Assembly: GCF_004310295.1 (NCBI RefSeq)
Contig: NZ_SISB01000042.1
Coordinates: 1 to 60,675 of the forward strand
Direction of reading: 5' to 3'
Length of the DNA: 60,675 bases
DNA from: Pseudomonas sp. BGI-2
GTDB lineage: Bacteria; Pseudomonadota; Gammaproteobacteria; Pseudomonadales; Pseudomonadaceae
Positions 7,510 through 16,762 of the stretch are shown in pieces. The notes beneath the pieces are model-generated. The model saw nothing but the letters and a program-made list of their open reading frames with translations, ran no database searches and was not told the DNA's origin. How positions within the stretch are numbered: position 1 is the first letter of the stretch; each line of letters starts with the position of its first letter. The translations under genes were made by a program, and so were the position numbers.

Positions 7510-8139
7510 CTACGCCTCGGCCATGAACGGCGTAGGGTCGCCGCAACCGACACGGATCACTTCCGGTTCGCCGTCGGCGAGGTTGATCACGGTGGATGCC
7601 TTGATCCCGCCGAAACCGCCGTCGATGATCAGTTCGACCTGATGCTCAAGCAATTGACGCATTTCGTAAGGATCGGTCATCGGATCGGTGTCGCCAGGCA
7701 TGATCAGCGTCACGCTCATCAGCGGTTCACCGAGTTCCTCCAGCAGCGCCAGGGCAATCGGATGGCTCGGCACCCGCAGGCCGATGGTGCGTTTTTTCGG
7801 GTGCAACAACAGCCGCGGGACTTCGCGGGTGGCGTTGAGAATGAAAGTGTAAGGCCCCGGCAGGTGAGCTTTAAGCAGGCGGAAGGTGCCGGTGTCGATT
7901 TTGGCGAACAGCCCCAGTTGCGAGAGGTCGCTGCAGATCAGGGCGAAGTTGTGCTTGTCATCCAGCCCGCGCAAACGGCGCACGCGATCCACGGCATTCT
8001 TGTCACCTATCTGGCAACCAATGGCGTAAGACGAGTCTGTGGGATAAATCACCACCCCGCCGTTGCGGATGATCTCGACAGCCTGTTTGATCAGGCGCAC
8101 TTGCGGGTTTTCCGGATGAATCTGGAAAAATTGACTCAC
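7510..8139 (-). CDS. yciO: YciO family protein (Sua5/YrdC-like fold)
   Basis: A member of the YrdC/Sua5 fold related to threonylcarbamoyl-AMP synthase, with unclear substrate in the YciO branch. It shows YPTDSSYAIGCQIGDKNAVD, the KKRTIGLRVPSHPIALALLE strand-helix and STVINLADGEPEVIRVGCGD. The GTG at 8139 (MSQFFQIHPENPQ) is chosen because it matches E. coli YciO and has AGGTAGAG upstream. An upstream ATG at 8178 would add 13 residues and overlap rnm. It has 209 residues and is coupled to scpA. Confidence 0.85.
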   Translation of the reverse strand: MSQFFQIHPENPQVRLIKQAVEIIRNGGVVIYPTDSSYAIGCQIGDKNAVDRVRRLRGLDDKHNFALICSDLSQLGLFAKIDTGTFRLLKAHLPGPYTFILNATREVPRLLLHPKKRTIGLRVPSHPIALALLEELGEPLMSVTLIMPGDTDPMTDPYEMRQLLEHQVELIIDGGFGGIKASTVINLADGEPEVIRVGCGDPTPFMAEA

Positions 8140-8152
8140 ATTCTCTACCTGT

Positions 8153-9016
8153 TCAGACGGCGGCAATAATTGGGTCATGTTTGAATCGACACCACAGTGG
8201 TGGCAGATCCTCCGGTAGCGGGCGGTATTCCCCGATCTCGGACCAGCCTCCAGGGCCATGAAAATCACTGCCGGCGCTGACCAGCAGACCGAACTCGCGG
8301 GCGAGAATCGCCAGGCTGCCCACTTGCTCGGCGGGCTGATGGCCATTGACCACTTCAATTGCGTGGCCCCCGGCTTGAATATAGTCAGAAATCAGGCGAC
8401 GACGCTTGCTGCGAGTGAAATCGTAGTGCCACGGATGCGCCAGGCTGACCCAGGCCTTCGCGGCTCGAAGGGTTTCGACCGTGTCTTCCAGGGTCGGCCA
8501 GTGCTGCTTGACGTCGCCCAGCTTGCCGGCGCCCAGCCATTTACGGAACGCTTCGGCGCGATCCTTTACGAAACCTTCACGCACCATCCAGTCGGCGAAG
8601 TGCGGACGGGCCGGCGCATTGCCGCTGTCACCCAGCTCCTGCTGAATCGCCCGGGCACCTTCCAGCGCGCCGGGCATGCCTTTCAACGCGAGCTTGCGAC
8701 TTATTTCTTCGGACCGTAACCAGCGGCCATCGTGCAATTTGGCGATTGCCTCGACCAACGGTGCAGCATTTACATCAAATCCGTAGCCGAGCACATGAAT
8801 GGTCGCGCCGCCCCAGGTGCAGGACAATTCGACGCCATTGACCAGTTGCATCCCCAGCGCCGTCGCCGTATTGCGGGCCTCATCGAGGCCCTCGAGGGTG
8901 TCGTGATCGGTCAAGGCCAGGACTCGCACGCCTTTCTCGAATGCACGCGCAACCAGAACTGCAGGCGCGAGAGCGCCATCGGAGGCGGTGCTATGGCAGT
9001 GCAAATCAACATTCAC
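8153..9016 (-). CDS. rnm: PHP-domain phosphoesterase, RNase AM (TrpH/YciV)
   Basis: 5'-3' exonuclease of the PHP family, which in E. coli trims 5' ends of rRNA and degrades short RNA. Metal-binding PHP motifs are seen: DLHCHSTASDG (residues 4-14), LTDHDTLEG, NGVELSC, LAHPWHYD and the C-terminal SAGSDFHGPGG. It has 287 residues and a GTG start. It is the first gene of the minus-strand run and divergent from yciB. The cellular substrate in Pseudomonas is inferred from the family. Confidence 0.85.
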   Translation of the reverse strand: MNVDLHCHSTASDGALAPAVLVARAFEKGVRVLALTDHDTLEGLDEARNTATALGMQLVNGVELSCTWGGATIHVLGYGFDVNAAPLVEAIAKLHDGRWLRSEEISRKLALKGMPGALEGARAIQQELGDSGNAPARPHFADWMVREGFVKDRAEAFRKWLGAGKLGDVKQHWPTLEDTVETLRAAKAWVSLAHPWHYDFTRSKRRRLISDYIQAGGHAIEVVNGHQPAEQVGSLAILAREFGLLVSAGSDFHGPGGWSEIGEYRPLPEDLPPLWCRFKHDPIIAAV

Positions 9017-9103
9017 GGGGATGTGTTACCTCAAATCAGCTGGCGCTATCGCGCGCCCATATGTTTGTTATTATGCCGCCACATCCTGCTTCTGGCTGCC
9101 ACT

Positions 9104-9700
9104 GTGAAACAATTCATCGATTTCATCCCGCTCCTGCTGTTTTTCATCGTTTTCAAAATTGATCCACGGGTCGTCGACATCGGCGGTCATCAACTGACTG
9201 TAGGCGGTATTTACAGCGCCACCGCGATGCTGATCGTCAGTTCCCTGGTGGTTTACGGCGCGCTGTTCATCAAGCAGCGCAAGCTGGAGAAGAGCCAGTG
9301 GCTGACCCTCATCGCCTGCCTGGTCTTCGGTAGCCTGACCCTGGCGTTCCACAGCGAGACCTTTCTGAAGTGGAAAGCGCCGGTGGTCAACTGGCTGTTC
9401 GCCCTCGCATTCATTGGCAGCCACTTCATCGGCGACCAACTGCTGATCAAGCGCATCATGGGCCACGCGCTGACCCTGCCGGACCAGGTCTGGACGCGCC
9501 TGAACATCGCCTGGATCGGCTTTTTCCTGTTTTGCGGTGCCGCCAACCTGTTTGTCGCGTTCACGTTCCAGAGCTACTGGGTCGACTTCAAAGTCTTCGG
9601 CAGCCTGGGCATGACGTTGCTGTTCCTGGTCGCCCAAGGCATTTACCTGTCCCGCCACCTGCATGACGCCGATACCACCACGCCAAAAACCGAGGACTGA
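9104..9700 (+). CDS. yciB: Inner-membrane septation/intracellular-septation protein A (YciB)
   Basis: A polytopic inner-membrane protein implicated in envelope synthesis and cell division. Its 198 residues start at GTG (MKQFIDFIPLLLFFIVFKID), matching E. coli YciB. Conserved segments are TLAFHSETFLKWKAPVVNW and LPDQVWTRLNIAWIGFFLFC, with five to six hydrophobic segments. An open frame extends upstream to 8732 but is not conserved. It starts a rightward unit with the YciI-like gene, whose ATG follows one base after the stop. Confidence 0.9.
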   Translation: MKQFIDFIPLLLFFIVFKIDPRVVDIGGHQLTVGGIYSATAMLIVSSLVVYGALFIKQRKLEKSQWLTLIACLVFGSLTLAFHSETFLKWKAPVVNWLFALAFIGSHFIGDQLLIKRIMGHALTLPDQVWTRLNIAWIGFFLFCGAANLFVAFTFQSYWVDFKVFGSLGMTLLFLVAQGIYLSRHLHDADTTTPKTED

Positions 9701-9701
9701 C

Positions 9702-10001
9702 ATGCTTTACGCAATCATTGCCACAGACGTCGCCAACTCCCTGGAAGCCCGCCTGGCCGCACGGCCTGCCCACCTTGAGCGCCTGCAAGTGCTCAAGGGC
9801 GAAGGCCGTATCGTACTGGCCGGCCCGCACCCGGCGGTCGACAGTAATGATCCGGGCGCGGCGGGTTTCACCGGCAGCCTGATCGTCGCCGAGTTCGATT
9901 CCCTGAGCGCCGCCCAGGCCTGGGCCGATGCGGACCCGTACATCGCCGCCGGCGTCTACGCCAACGTTTCGGTCAAGCCGTTCAAGCAAGTCCTGCCGTA
10001 A
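9702..10001 (+). CDS. YciI-like protein
   Basis: A 99-residue ferredoxin-like (dimeric alpha-beta barrel) protein. MLYAIIATDVANSLEARLAA, R-x-AHLERLQ, GRIVLAGPHPA and the SLSAAQAWADADPY segment are YciI signatures, including the His of the AHL motif and the DPY triad. The family includes muconolactone-isomerase-like and dechlorinating relatives. The role here is unknown, although linkage to yciB is usual. It is translationally coupled to yciB. Confidence 0.85.
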   Translation: MLYAIIATDVANSLEARLAARPAHLERLQVLKGEGRIVLAGPHPAVDSNDPGAAGFTGSLIVAEFDSLSAAQAWADADPYIAAGVYANVSVKPFKQVLP

Positions 10002-10110
10002 ATCTCCCCGGCGCGGTGAACCTTGTCGGTTCATCGCGCTCTCAACGCTCATTATTCTCGTTCAGCGGCCGACAACCTGCCCAATACTCGTATTGGAATC
10101 AGGAGTGGCG

Positions 10111-10524
10111 ATGCGCAAAGGTCCGTTGTGTCTGATGTTGGTGACGTTGTCGATGGTGACCCCTGCCCACGGTGAAGAAAGCGCCGAGGGCGGCAGTTCG
10201 ACGCCGCTGTCGCTGAGCGCCGGCAGCCAGATCACCGAGTTGCAGCAGCGCTTGAAGGCAAGTGAGCAGCAACGAGAAGAACTGAGCAAACAACTGCAAA
10301 ATACCGATAGCGAACGCGAAAGCGCTCAGCTGAGCCGGTTGCGCCAAGAGAATCAGCGCCTCAAGCTGCAACTCAAGGAAGCCCAGGCCAGCAACCCGCT
10401 GCCACGCCTGCTGACTGATCAGCAGCAATGGTTCGTAATCGGTGGTGGAGTTGCGCTATTGGCCCTGCTCTGCGGTATCTTCGCCAGTGGTGCCACCAGA
10501 AAACGTCGGCAATGGCTAAATTGA
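10111..10524 (+). CDS. Secreted/anchored coiled-coil protein with C-terminal TM
   Basis: 137 residues: a signal peptide (MRKGPLCLMLVTLSMVTPAHG), a coiled coil rich in Q, E and L from about residue 38 to 95 (LQQRLKASEQQREELSKQLQ), then a transmembrane segment FVIGGGVALLALLCGIFASG with a basic tail. The layout resembles the C-terminal half of SH3-domain proteins such as YgiM, but without the SH3 domain. ATG with AGGAG eight bases upstream. It lies just before the response regulator gene. Confidence 0.7.
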   Translation: MRKGPLCLMLVTLSMVTPAHGEESAEGGSSTPLSLSAGSQITELQQRLKASEQQREELSKQLQNTDSERESAQLSRLRQENQRLKLQLKEAQASNPLPRLLTDQQQWFVIGGGVALLALLCGIFASGATRKRRQWLN

Positions 10525-10531
10525 GTGAGTG

Positions 10532-11209
10532 ATGAGCGAGCTGTTATTAATTGATGATGACCAGGAGCTGTGCGAGCTCCTGAGCAGTTGGCTGAGCCAG
10601 GAAGGCTTTCAGGTCCGTGCCTGTCACGACGGCCAGAGTGCTCGCCGTGCGCTGGCCGAAACCTCCCCCGCCGCCGTGGTGCTGGACGTAATGCTGCCGG
10701 ACGGCAGCGGTCTGGAACTGCTCAAGCAATTGCGCAGCGACCATCCCGACCTGCCGGTGCTGATGCTTTCTGCGCGTGGCGAGCCGCTGGACCGCATCCT
10801 CGGCCTGGAACTCGGCGCCGACGATTACCTGGCCAAGCCATGCGACCCACGGGAACTGACAGCCCGTCTGCGCGCCGTGTTGCGCCGCAGTCATCCGGCG
10901 GCGGTGTCCAGTCAGCTCGAACTGGGCGACCTGTGCTTCAGCCCGGTGCGCGGCGTGGTCAGCATCGATGAACAGGAATTTACCCTCACCGTCTCCGAAA
11001 GCCGTCTGCTTGAAGCCCTGCTCAAGCAACCCGGCGAGCCGCTGGACAAACAGGAACTGGCGCAAATCGCCCTCGGCCGCAAGCTGACCCTGTACGACCG
11101 CAGCCTGGACATGCACGTCAGCAACTTGCGCAAAAAGATCGGCCCGCACACCGACGGCCGCCCGCGCATCGTGGCCCTGCGCAGCCGTGGCTATTACTAC
11201 AGCCTGTAA
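10532..11209 (+). CDS. OmpR/CpxR-family response regulator
   Basis: 225 residues. The receiver domain has the acidic pair at 8-10 (LLIDDDQE), phospho-acceptor Asp52 in VVLDVMLPDGSG and Lys102 in DDYLAKP. The C-terminal winged helix has FTLTVSESRLLEALL and DMHVSNLRKKIG ending RSRGYYY. It pairs with the histidine kinase at 11958, and a Spy/CpxP-like gene lies between them, so an envelope-stress role like CpxR is plausible. The ATG at 10532 lies seven bases after the preceding stop, and a GTG one codon earlier is also possible. Confidence 0.88.
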   Translation: MSELLLIDDDQELCELLSSWLSQEGFQVRACHDGQSARRALAETSPAAVVLDVMLPDGSGLELLKQLRSDHPDLPVLMLSARGEPLDRILGLELGADDYLAKPCDPRELTARLRAVLRRSHPAAVSSQLELGDLCFSPVRGVVSIDEQEFTLTVSESRLLEALLKQPGEPLDKQELAQIALGRKLTLYDRSLDMHVSNLRKKIGPHTDGRPRIVALRSRGYYYSL

Positions 11210-11334
11210 GTTTTGTCAGGTCAGCGAGAAATCGTCTTTACCCAAGCTTTACGCTCCGCTGACCGCCGCTGACCTTGATCTCCGTAATCTGCACACATCC
11301 GGAACGTACCGGGAACGAGACAAGGAGATTCACC

Positions 11335-11784
11335 ATGCGCAAGACTCTTATCGCTCTGATGTTCGCTGCCGCCCTGCCGACCGTTGCCATGGCCATGCCT
11401 GAAGGTGCCGGCCCGATGGGTGGTCCGATGGATGGCTCGCGCCACGGCGGTCAGATGCACGGCATGCACGGTAAAGGCCCGTACAGCCAGCTGGACCTGA
11501 GCCGCGAACAGCGCGAGCAGATCCGCAAGATCATGGGCGAGCAGATGCATGAGCGTAAGCAAGTGGTCGAGAAGTACCTAGAGAAACTCTCGCCGGCTGA
11601 CCAGAAAGCCATGAAAGACGAAATGGCCGCCAACCACAAAAAAGCTGAAGCCGATGTCCGTGGCCTGCTGAAACCGGATCAACAGAAGAAATTCGACGAG
11701 ATCCAGAAGAAGAAGGCTGAGCGCCGCGCCGAATGGGCCGAGTTCAAGGCGTGGAAAGCGCAACAACCGCAAAAAGCGCAATAA
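11335..11784 (+). CDS. Spy/CpxP-like periplasmic protein
   Basis: 149 residues with signal peptide MRKTLIALMFAAALPTVAMA, then a Met/Gly/His-rich stretch (PMGGPMDGSRHGGQMHGMHG) that could bind metal. A helical domain follows with an LTxxQ-type motif (LDLSREQREQIRKIM) and a repeat of it (LLKPDQQKKFDEI). Family members are periplasmic chaperones or stress sensors. It sits between the regulator and kinase of a CpxRA-like pair, suggesting feedback on that kinase. Strong RBS AAGGAG. Confidence 0.85.
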   Translation: MRKTLIALMFAAALPTVAMAMPEGAGPMGGPMDGSRHGGQMHGMHGKGPYSQLDLSREQREQIRKIMGEQMHERKQVVEKYLEKLSPADQKAMKDEMAANHKKAEADVRGLLKPDQQKKFDEIQKKKAERRAEWAEFKAWKAQQPQKAQ

Positions 11785-11840
11785 TGCGTTAATCACGGGC
11801 CCAGCGGTTAGCCACCGTTGGGCTGATGCCACTCAGCCTA

Positions 11841-11931
11841 ATGTGGGAGCGGGCTTGCTCGCGAAGACGTCCCTTCAGACACGTTGATGCTGAATGTGCC
11901 GACGCTTTCGCGAGCAAGCCCGCTCCCACAT
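11841..11931. repeat. REP doublet (class TGTGGGAGCGGGC)
   Basis: Inverted repeat with ends ATGTGGGAGCGGGC and GCCCGCTCCCACAT, inserted between the Spy-like gene and the sensor kinase gene. Confidence 0.88.
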
Positions 11932-11957
11932 GGGCTTTCTTTGTTTGAGGATTTTCC

Positions 11958-13298
11958 GTGCGCTCATTGTTCTGGCGTATCCTGGCCAGCTTCTGGCTGG
12001 CCATCGCTCTGGTTGCAGGGCTTTCCATTCTGCTGGGGCACATGCTCAACCAGGACGCGTGGATTCTCAGTCGCCACCCGGGCCTCAACACCCTGGCCGA
12101 ACAATGGACGCAAACCTACGAAGCCCAGGGTGAGGAAGCAGCCCAGGACATTCTGGAACAGCGCAAGCGCCAGTATCACATCGACGTTCAGGTGCTCAAC
12201 GAAAGCGGCGATCCGGTGGTACGCGGCACCTTCCCCCGGCGTGCGGCGGCCTTCGACGCGCGGCAGAACAACGACGATCGCCGCCTGCCGTGGCGTCGTC
12301 TGACCGATGAATACACCAGCGCAAATACCGGCGACACCTACCTGCTGATCTACCGCATTCGCCACCCGGAGCTGGACGCGTGGCACCGCGAAAGCCTGCT
12401 GTGGCCGTTGAGTGCGCTGGGTATCGCGCTGGTGGTGCTGACCTTGTTCAGTCTGTTCGTGACGTTGTCCATTACTCGCCCACTCAACCGTTTGCGCGGC
12501 GCGGTGCATGACCTCGGACAAACCACCTACCAACAAAACAGCCTGGTAAAACTGGCCAACCGACGCGATGAGTTTGGCGTGCTGGCCAACGACTTCAACC
12601 GCATGGGTGCGCGCCTGCAAAGTCTGATCGGCAGTCAGCGGCAGTTGCTGCGGGATGTGTCCCATGAACTGCGTTCACCGCTGGCCCGACTGCGCATTGC
12701 CTTGGCACTGGCCGAACGTGCCACCCCCGAAGAACGGGAAAAACTCGCGCCACGCTTGACCCGTGAGTGCGATCGACTCGAAGCGCTGATCAGCGAAATC
12801 CTGGTGCTGGCGCGGGTCGATGCCGACAACGCCAGCGCTGAAGACGTGGATCTGAACGCGTTGCTCAATACGCTGCAAAAGGATGCGCAATTGAGCTCAC
12901 CGGAGCAGAACTTACGCCTCGACGCCGAACCGCAGCTGAACCTCAAGGGCTGGCCGACGATGATCGAGCGCGCCGTGGACAACTTGCTGCGCAATGCCCA
13001 GCGGTTCAACCCGCAAGGGCAATCAATTGAAATGCAGGCGGTGCGTCAGGGTGAGCGAATTGTGGTTAGCGTGCGTGACCATGGACCGGGTGTAGAGGCT
13101 GCACATTTGAGCCAGTTGGGGGAGCCGTTCTATCGGGCGCCAGGGCAAACGGCGGCCGGGCATGGTTTGGGATTGGCCATTGCGCGACGCGCGGCAGAGC
13201 GGCATGGCGGTAGTCTGGTGCTGGCCAATCACCCGCAGGGCGGGTTCATTGCCAGCCTTGAATTACCCCTGGTGCCGGGAGCTGTCGTCCAACCTTAA
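11958..13298 (+). CDS. CpxA-like sensor histidine kinase
   Basis: 446 residues, GTG start with GAGG upstream. TM1 is at 8-28, a periplasmic domain of about 120 residues follows, and TM2 is near 147-170. The HAMP starts at ITRPLNRLR, the H-box is RDVSHELRSPLARLR with His236, the N-box is ERAVDNLLRNAQRFN, and G-boxes DHGPGV and GHGLGLAIA are present. It is the partner of the response regulator at 10532. The SELR-SPL type H-box and the Spy-like neighbour point to a CpxA-type envelope sensor. The stimulus is not known from sequence. Confidence 0.88.
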   Translation: MRSLFWRILASFWLAIALVAGLSILLGHMLNQDAWILSRHPGLNTLAEQWTQTYEAQGEEAAQDILEQRKRQYHIDVQVLNESGDPVVRGTFPRRAAAFDARQNNDDRRLPWRRLTDEYTSANTGDTYLLIYRIRHPELDAWHRESLLWPLSALGIALVVLTLFSLFVTLSITRPLNRLRGAVHDLGQTTYQQNSLVKLANRRDEFGVLANDFNRMGARLQSLIGSQRQLLRDVSHELRSPLARLRIALALAERATPEEREKLAPRLTRECDRLEALISEILVLARVDADNASAEDVDLNALLNTLQKDAQLSSPEQNLRLDAEPQLNLKGWPTMIERAVDNLLRNAQRFNPQGQSIEMQAVRQGERIVVSVRDHGPGVEAAHLSQLGEPFYRAPGQTAAGHGLGLAIARRAAERHGGSLVLANHPQGGFIASLELPLVPGAVVQP

Positions 13299-13300
13299 AA

Positions 13301-13436
13301 GCTTCGCGGGCAAGTCGGATCGCCGCATCGCTCGCTCTTACAGGTTTATGTGTCGTGCCACAGTATTGTGATCGGCATAAACCCTGTAGGAGCGAGCGAT
13401 GCGGCGATCCGACTTGCCCGCGAAGCATTTGATCTT
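13301..13436. repeat. REP doublet (class GTAGGAGCGAGCGATGCGGC)
   Basis: Long inverted repeat: GCTTCGCGGGCAAGTCGGAT at the left and its complement at the right end, enclosing a shorter inner dyad around TTTATGTGTCG. It overlaps the last bases of the nitroreductase gene. Confidence 0.85.
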
Positions 13437-14001
13437 AAGGTTTAGAGGGCCAGGCGCTGACGAATTCGGCCAGGTCAACCTTCTCCGCCAAGCGTGGTTC
13501 TTTCTGCGGTGTGCCCAGATAAAGAAACGCAATCACCTCTTCCCCTTCCGCAAGCCCCAACCCTTGGGCCACATGCGCCGAATAGGCCAGTTCACCGGTA
13601 CGCCACACCGCGCCTATGCCTTGCGCGTAAGCAGCCAGCAGAATCCCGTGAGCCGCGCATCCCGCCGCCAGCAGTTGCTCGGATTTCGGGTATTTGACGT
13701 GGTCCTGCAACCGCGCGATCACCACAACCACCAGGGGCGCGCGCAATGGACCGCTACGCGCCTTGTCCAGCGCCGCCTCGGACACCTCGCTGTCTTGCAG
13801 CTTCGCCGCTTCGGCCAGCAACTCGCCCATTTGCTCGCGCGCCGCACCTTCGACTGTCAGGAAGCGCCAAGGCTGCAAATGGCCGTGGTCCGGCGCACGC
13901 ATCGCGGCAGAAAACAGCACTTCGCGCTGCGTTGCAGTGGGTGCCGGTTCGAGCAGTCGTGGAACGGAAACACGGTTGAGCAAAGCGTCGAGAGCCTGCA
14001 T
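13435..14001 (-). CDS. Nitroreductase family protein (YdjA-like)
   Basis: 188-residue flavin oxidoreductase of the small YdjA type. It has LLNRVSVPRLLEPAPT, AAMRAPDHGHLQPWRF with FMN-binding residues, AAGCAAHGILLAAYAQGIGA and LGLAEGEEVIAFLYLGTP. It is probably NAD(P)H- and FMN-dependent with a broad substrate range. It is divergent from trkH, and its stop lies inside a REP element. Confidence 0.88.
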   Translation of the reverse strand: MQALDALLNRVSVPRLLEPAPTATQREVLFSAAMRAPDHGHLQPWRFLTVEGAAREQMGELLAEAAKLQDSEVSEAALDKARSGPLRAPLVVVVIARLQDHVKYPKSEQLLAAGCAAHGILLAAYAQGIGAVWRTGELAYSAHVAQGLGLAEGEEVIAFLYLGTPQKEPRLAEKVDLAEFVSAWPSKP

Positions 14002-14123
14002 CGGCCACCTCCTGGAAAATATGTCCGGCTATTCTAGCTGCAAGTGCGTTGGAGGTGCCGGTTTACATGCCCTGCCCCGCAGGTAGAATGGCGCCCTTCC
14101 TACTTTCAACCCGAGCGGACTTC

Positions 14124-15578
14124 ATGGCGTTGCCGACCTTACGTCTCATTGGTTTCATCATCGGCATCTTCCTGATCACGCTGGCCATCGCCATGGTCGT
14201 GCCCATGGCCACGCTGGTGATCTTCGATCGCACGAGCGATCTGCCGTCATTCCTCTGGGCGAGCATGATCACCTTTGTCGCCGGCCTCGCGCTGGTCATC
14301 CCCGGTCGCCCCGAACACGTACACCTGCGGCCCAGGGACATGTACCTGCTGACCGTCAGCAGTTGGGTGGTGGTGTGCATCTTCGCTGCGCTGCCGTTCC
14401 TGCTGACCCAGCGCATCAGCTACACCGACTCGTTCTTCGAAAGCATGTCCGGCATCACCGCCACCGGGGCCACTGTGCTCACCGGCCTGGACACCATGTC
14501 CCCCGGCATCCTGATGTGGCGTTCATTGCTGCACTGGATCGGCGGTATCGGCTTTATCGGCATGGCGGTAGCGATTCTGCCACTGCTGCGCATCGGTGGC
14601 ATGCGGCTGTTTCAGACCGAGTCGTCGGACCGTTCCGAAAAAGTCATGCCCCGTTCGCACATGGTGGCGCGTTTGATCGTAGCAGCCTACGTCGGCATCA
14701 CCATTTTCGGCAGCCTGGCATTCTGGTGGGCCGGGATGAGCCCGTTCGATGCGATCAACCACGCGATGTCGGCGATTTCCACCGGTGGTTTCTCAACGTC
14801 CGACCAGTCTTTGGCCAAGTGGCCGGAGCCTGCAGTGCATTGGGTCGCGATCGTCATCATGATTCTTGGTGCCCTGCCGTTCACCCTGTATGTAGCGACC
14901 TTGCGCGGTAACCGCAGGGCCCTTATCAAGGATCAGCAGGTTCAAGGTTTGCTTGGCATGCTACTGGTGACCTGGCTGGTGCTCGGCACCTGGTATTGGT
15001 GGACCACCCAGCTGCATTGGCTGGAAGCCCTGCGGCATGTGGCGCTGAACGTGACCTCGGTGGTCACGACTACAGGCTTCGCGTTGGGGGACTATAGCCT
15101 CTGGGGCAACTTCTCGCTGATGCTGTTCTTCTATCTGGGCTTTATCGGCGGCTGCTCAGGCTCAACCGCTGGCGGGATCAAGATTTTCCGCTTCCAGGTC
15201 GCGTACATCCTGCTCAAGGCCAACCTTAACCAGCTGATTCACCCGCGCGCGGTGATCAAGCAGAAGTACAACGGTCACCGCCTCGACGAAGAGATCGTGC
15301 GTTCGATTCTGACTTTTTCATTCTTCTTCGCCATCACTATCTGTGTGATCGCGCTGCTGTTGTCGCTGCTCGGCGTGGACTGGATGACCGCCCTTACCGG
15401 CGCGGCCGCCACGGTGTCCGGTGTCGGTCCGGGACTGGGCGAGACGATTGGCCCGGCGGGCAACTTTGCCACCCTGCCGGACGCCGCCAAGTGGATTCTG
15501 TCGGTCGGCATGCTGCTGGGCCGACTTGAGATCATCACGGTGTTTGTTCTGTGTATTCCGGCGTTCTGGCGTCACTGA
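14124..15578 (+). CDS. trkH: Trk system potassium uptake protein TrkH
   Basis: 484-residue K+ channel-like subunit of the Trk transporter, which works with the cytoplasmic TrkA. The four P-loop selectivity regions are visible: SGITATGATVL, SAISTGGFSTSD, NVTSVVTTTGFA and ATVSGVGPGLG. The ATG at 14124 (MALPTLRLIGFIIG) is chosen because the length equals the family's. The upstream extension to 14049 lacks conservation. The 3' end overlaps the convergent AraC gene by 44 bases. Confidence 0.93.
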   Translation: MALPTLRLIGFIIGIFLITLAIAMVVPMATLVIFDRTSDLPSFLWASMITFVAGLALVIPGRPEHVHLRPRDMYLLTVSSWVVVCIFAALPFLLTQRISYTDSFFESMSGITATGATVLTGLDTMSPGILMWRSLLHWIGGIGFIGMAVAILPLLRIGGMRLFQTESSDRSEKVMPRSHMVARLIVAAYVGITIFGSLAFWWAGMSPFDAINHAMSAISTGGFSTSDQSLAKWPEPAVHWVAIVIMILGALPFTLYVATLRGNRRALIKDQQVQGLLGMLLVTWLVLGTWYWWTTQLHWLEALRHVALNVTSVVTTTGFALGDYSLWGNFSLMLFFYLGFIGGCSGSTAGGIKIFRFQVAYILLKANLNQLIHPRAVIKQKYNGHRLDEEIVRSILTFSFFFAITICVIALLLSLLGVDWMTALTGAAATVSGVGPGLGETIGPAGNFATLPDAAKWILSVGMLLGRLEIITVFVLCIPAFWRH

Positions 15579-16596
15579 CAGGCGCCAGCGCTTCCATCAG
15601 CCGCATCCGGTACTCGCCGGGGGTGGCATCGAACCAGCGGCGGAAAGCACGGAAGAAGTTGCTCGGATCGGCGAACCCCAACAGGTAGGCAATTTCCAGC
15701 AAGGTCATGCTGGGCTGCGCCAGGTATTGTTCGGCCAGTTCACGTCGCGTGTCGTCCAGCAACGTTTGAAAACTCGTGCCTTCTTCCTGCAAGCGTCGCT
15801 GCAAGGTGCGCTGCGACAAATGCAGCGTCTGCGCCACCGTATCGCGCTTGGGTTCGCCCTGGGGCAGCAAACGGCACAGCACCTGCCGCGCCTTGTGGGT
15901 CACGCGGCTCTCGGAAAACCGCGCCAGGTATTCGCCAGCAAACCGGTCATGCAACAGCGCCATCGCCTCATTGGCGGTCGGCAGCGGTGCCTCCATGTCA
16001 GCGCGCTCAAAGATCAAGGCGTCATAAGGCGCGTTGAACACCAAAGGTGCATGAAAGGCTTGTTTATAGGGTTCGAGATCAACGGGCTGATCGCCCTGCA
16101 CCAGCACTTTGCGCGGTTGCAGAGTGCGCCCGGTCAACCAGCCACACAGCGCCAGCGCACAGGCCAGCGACGCTTCGGCGCTCTGTCGGGTCGGCGGCAA
16201 GTGATCGCCATGCACCGTCAGAATCAGCGCGTAACCTTCATCCAGCAGTCGGAAACTGAGGTCAGCACTTTCGGCAATGATCCGCTGATAACGTACCAGT
16301 CGCTGAAAGCCTTCGGCCAGGGTCTGGCTGGACATCAGGGCGTAACCGGCCACATGGAAAGAGGCCGGTCGCACCACCTTGCCCATGTTCAGGCCGATCG
16401 CCGGGTTGCCGGACAGCTCGACCGCTCGCTGCCACAGTCGTGTCATGGAATCTTGCGGGAAGCGCGCATCCGGATCGTCCAGTGACGCGTAGTCGAGCCC
16501 CAGTTGCTTGAACAGAACCCGGCAATCCAGGCCGTCCATCTCCAGTGCTTTGACAATCCCCATCGCCCAGCTTGCAGAAGTCGTTCGTTCGCTCAT
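15535..16596 (-). CDS. AraC-family transcriptional regulator with arabinose-binding-type N-domain
   Basis: 353 residues. The N-terminal AraC_binding_2/OruR-type domain spans about 1-220 (LGLDYASLDDPDARFP, NPAIGLNMGKVVRPASFHVA). The C-terminal double HTH has VAQTLHLSQRTLQRRLQEEG and LLEIAYLLGFADPSNFFRAF followed by PGEYR. This architecture is common in Pseudomonas regulators of amino-acid or carbon catabolism (OruR, ArgR-like), but no target can be named. It runs antisense into the end of trkH. Confidence 0.85.
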   Translation of the reverse strand: MSERTTSASWAMGIVKALEMDGLDCRVLFKQLGLDYASLDDPDARFPQDSMTRLWQRAVELSGNPAIGLNMGKVVRPASFHVAGYALMSSQTLAEGFQRLVRYQRIIAESADLSFRLLDEGYALILTVHGDHLPPTRQSAEASLACALALCGWLTGRTLQPRKVLVQGDQPVDLEPYKQAFHAPLVFNAPYDALIFERADMEAPLPTANEAMALLHDRFAGEYLARFSESRVTHKARQVLCRLLPQGEPKRDTVAQTLHLSQRTLQRRLQEEGTSFQTLLDDTRRELAEQYLAQPSMTLLEIAYLLGFADPSNFFRAFRRWFDATPGEYRMRLMEALAPVSDARTPEYTEQTP

Positions 16597-16762
16597 GGCG
16601 TCTACTTACTACTTTGTGAGCCGTCTACCGCGGCAAATTTGCGAAGGATACTAAAGTGGCGCCTATTGTCACTGGCTGATGCCAATGATCACTCTAGACT
16701 CAAATAGGCTACCCGCCGAACAACTTGCAAACAGAACAACAATAACCACAGAGATCGCAGTC

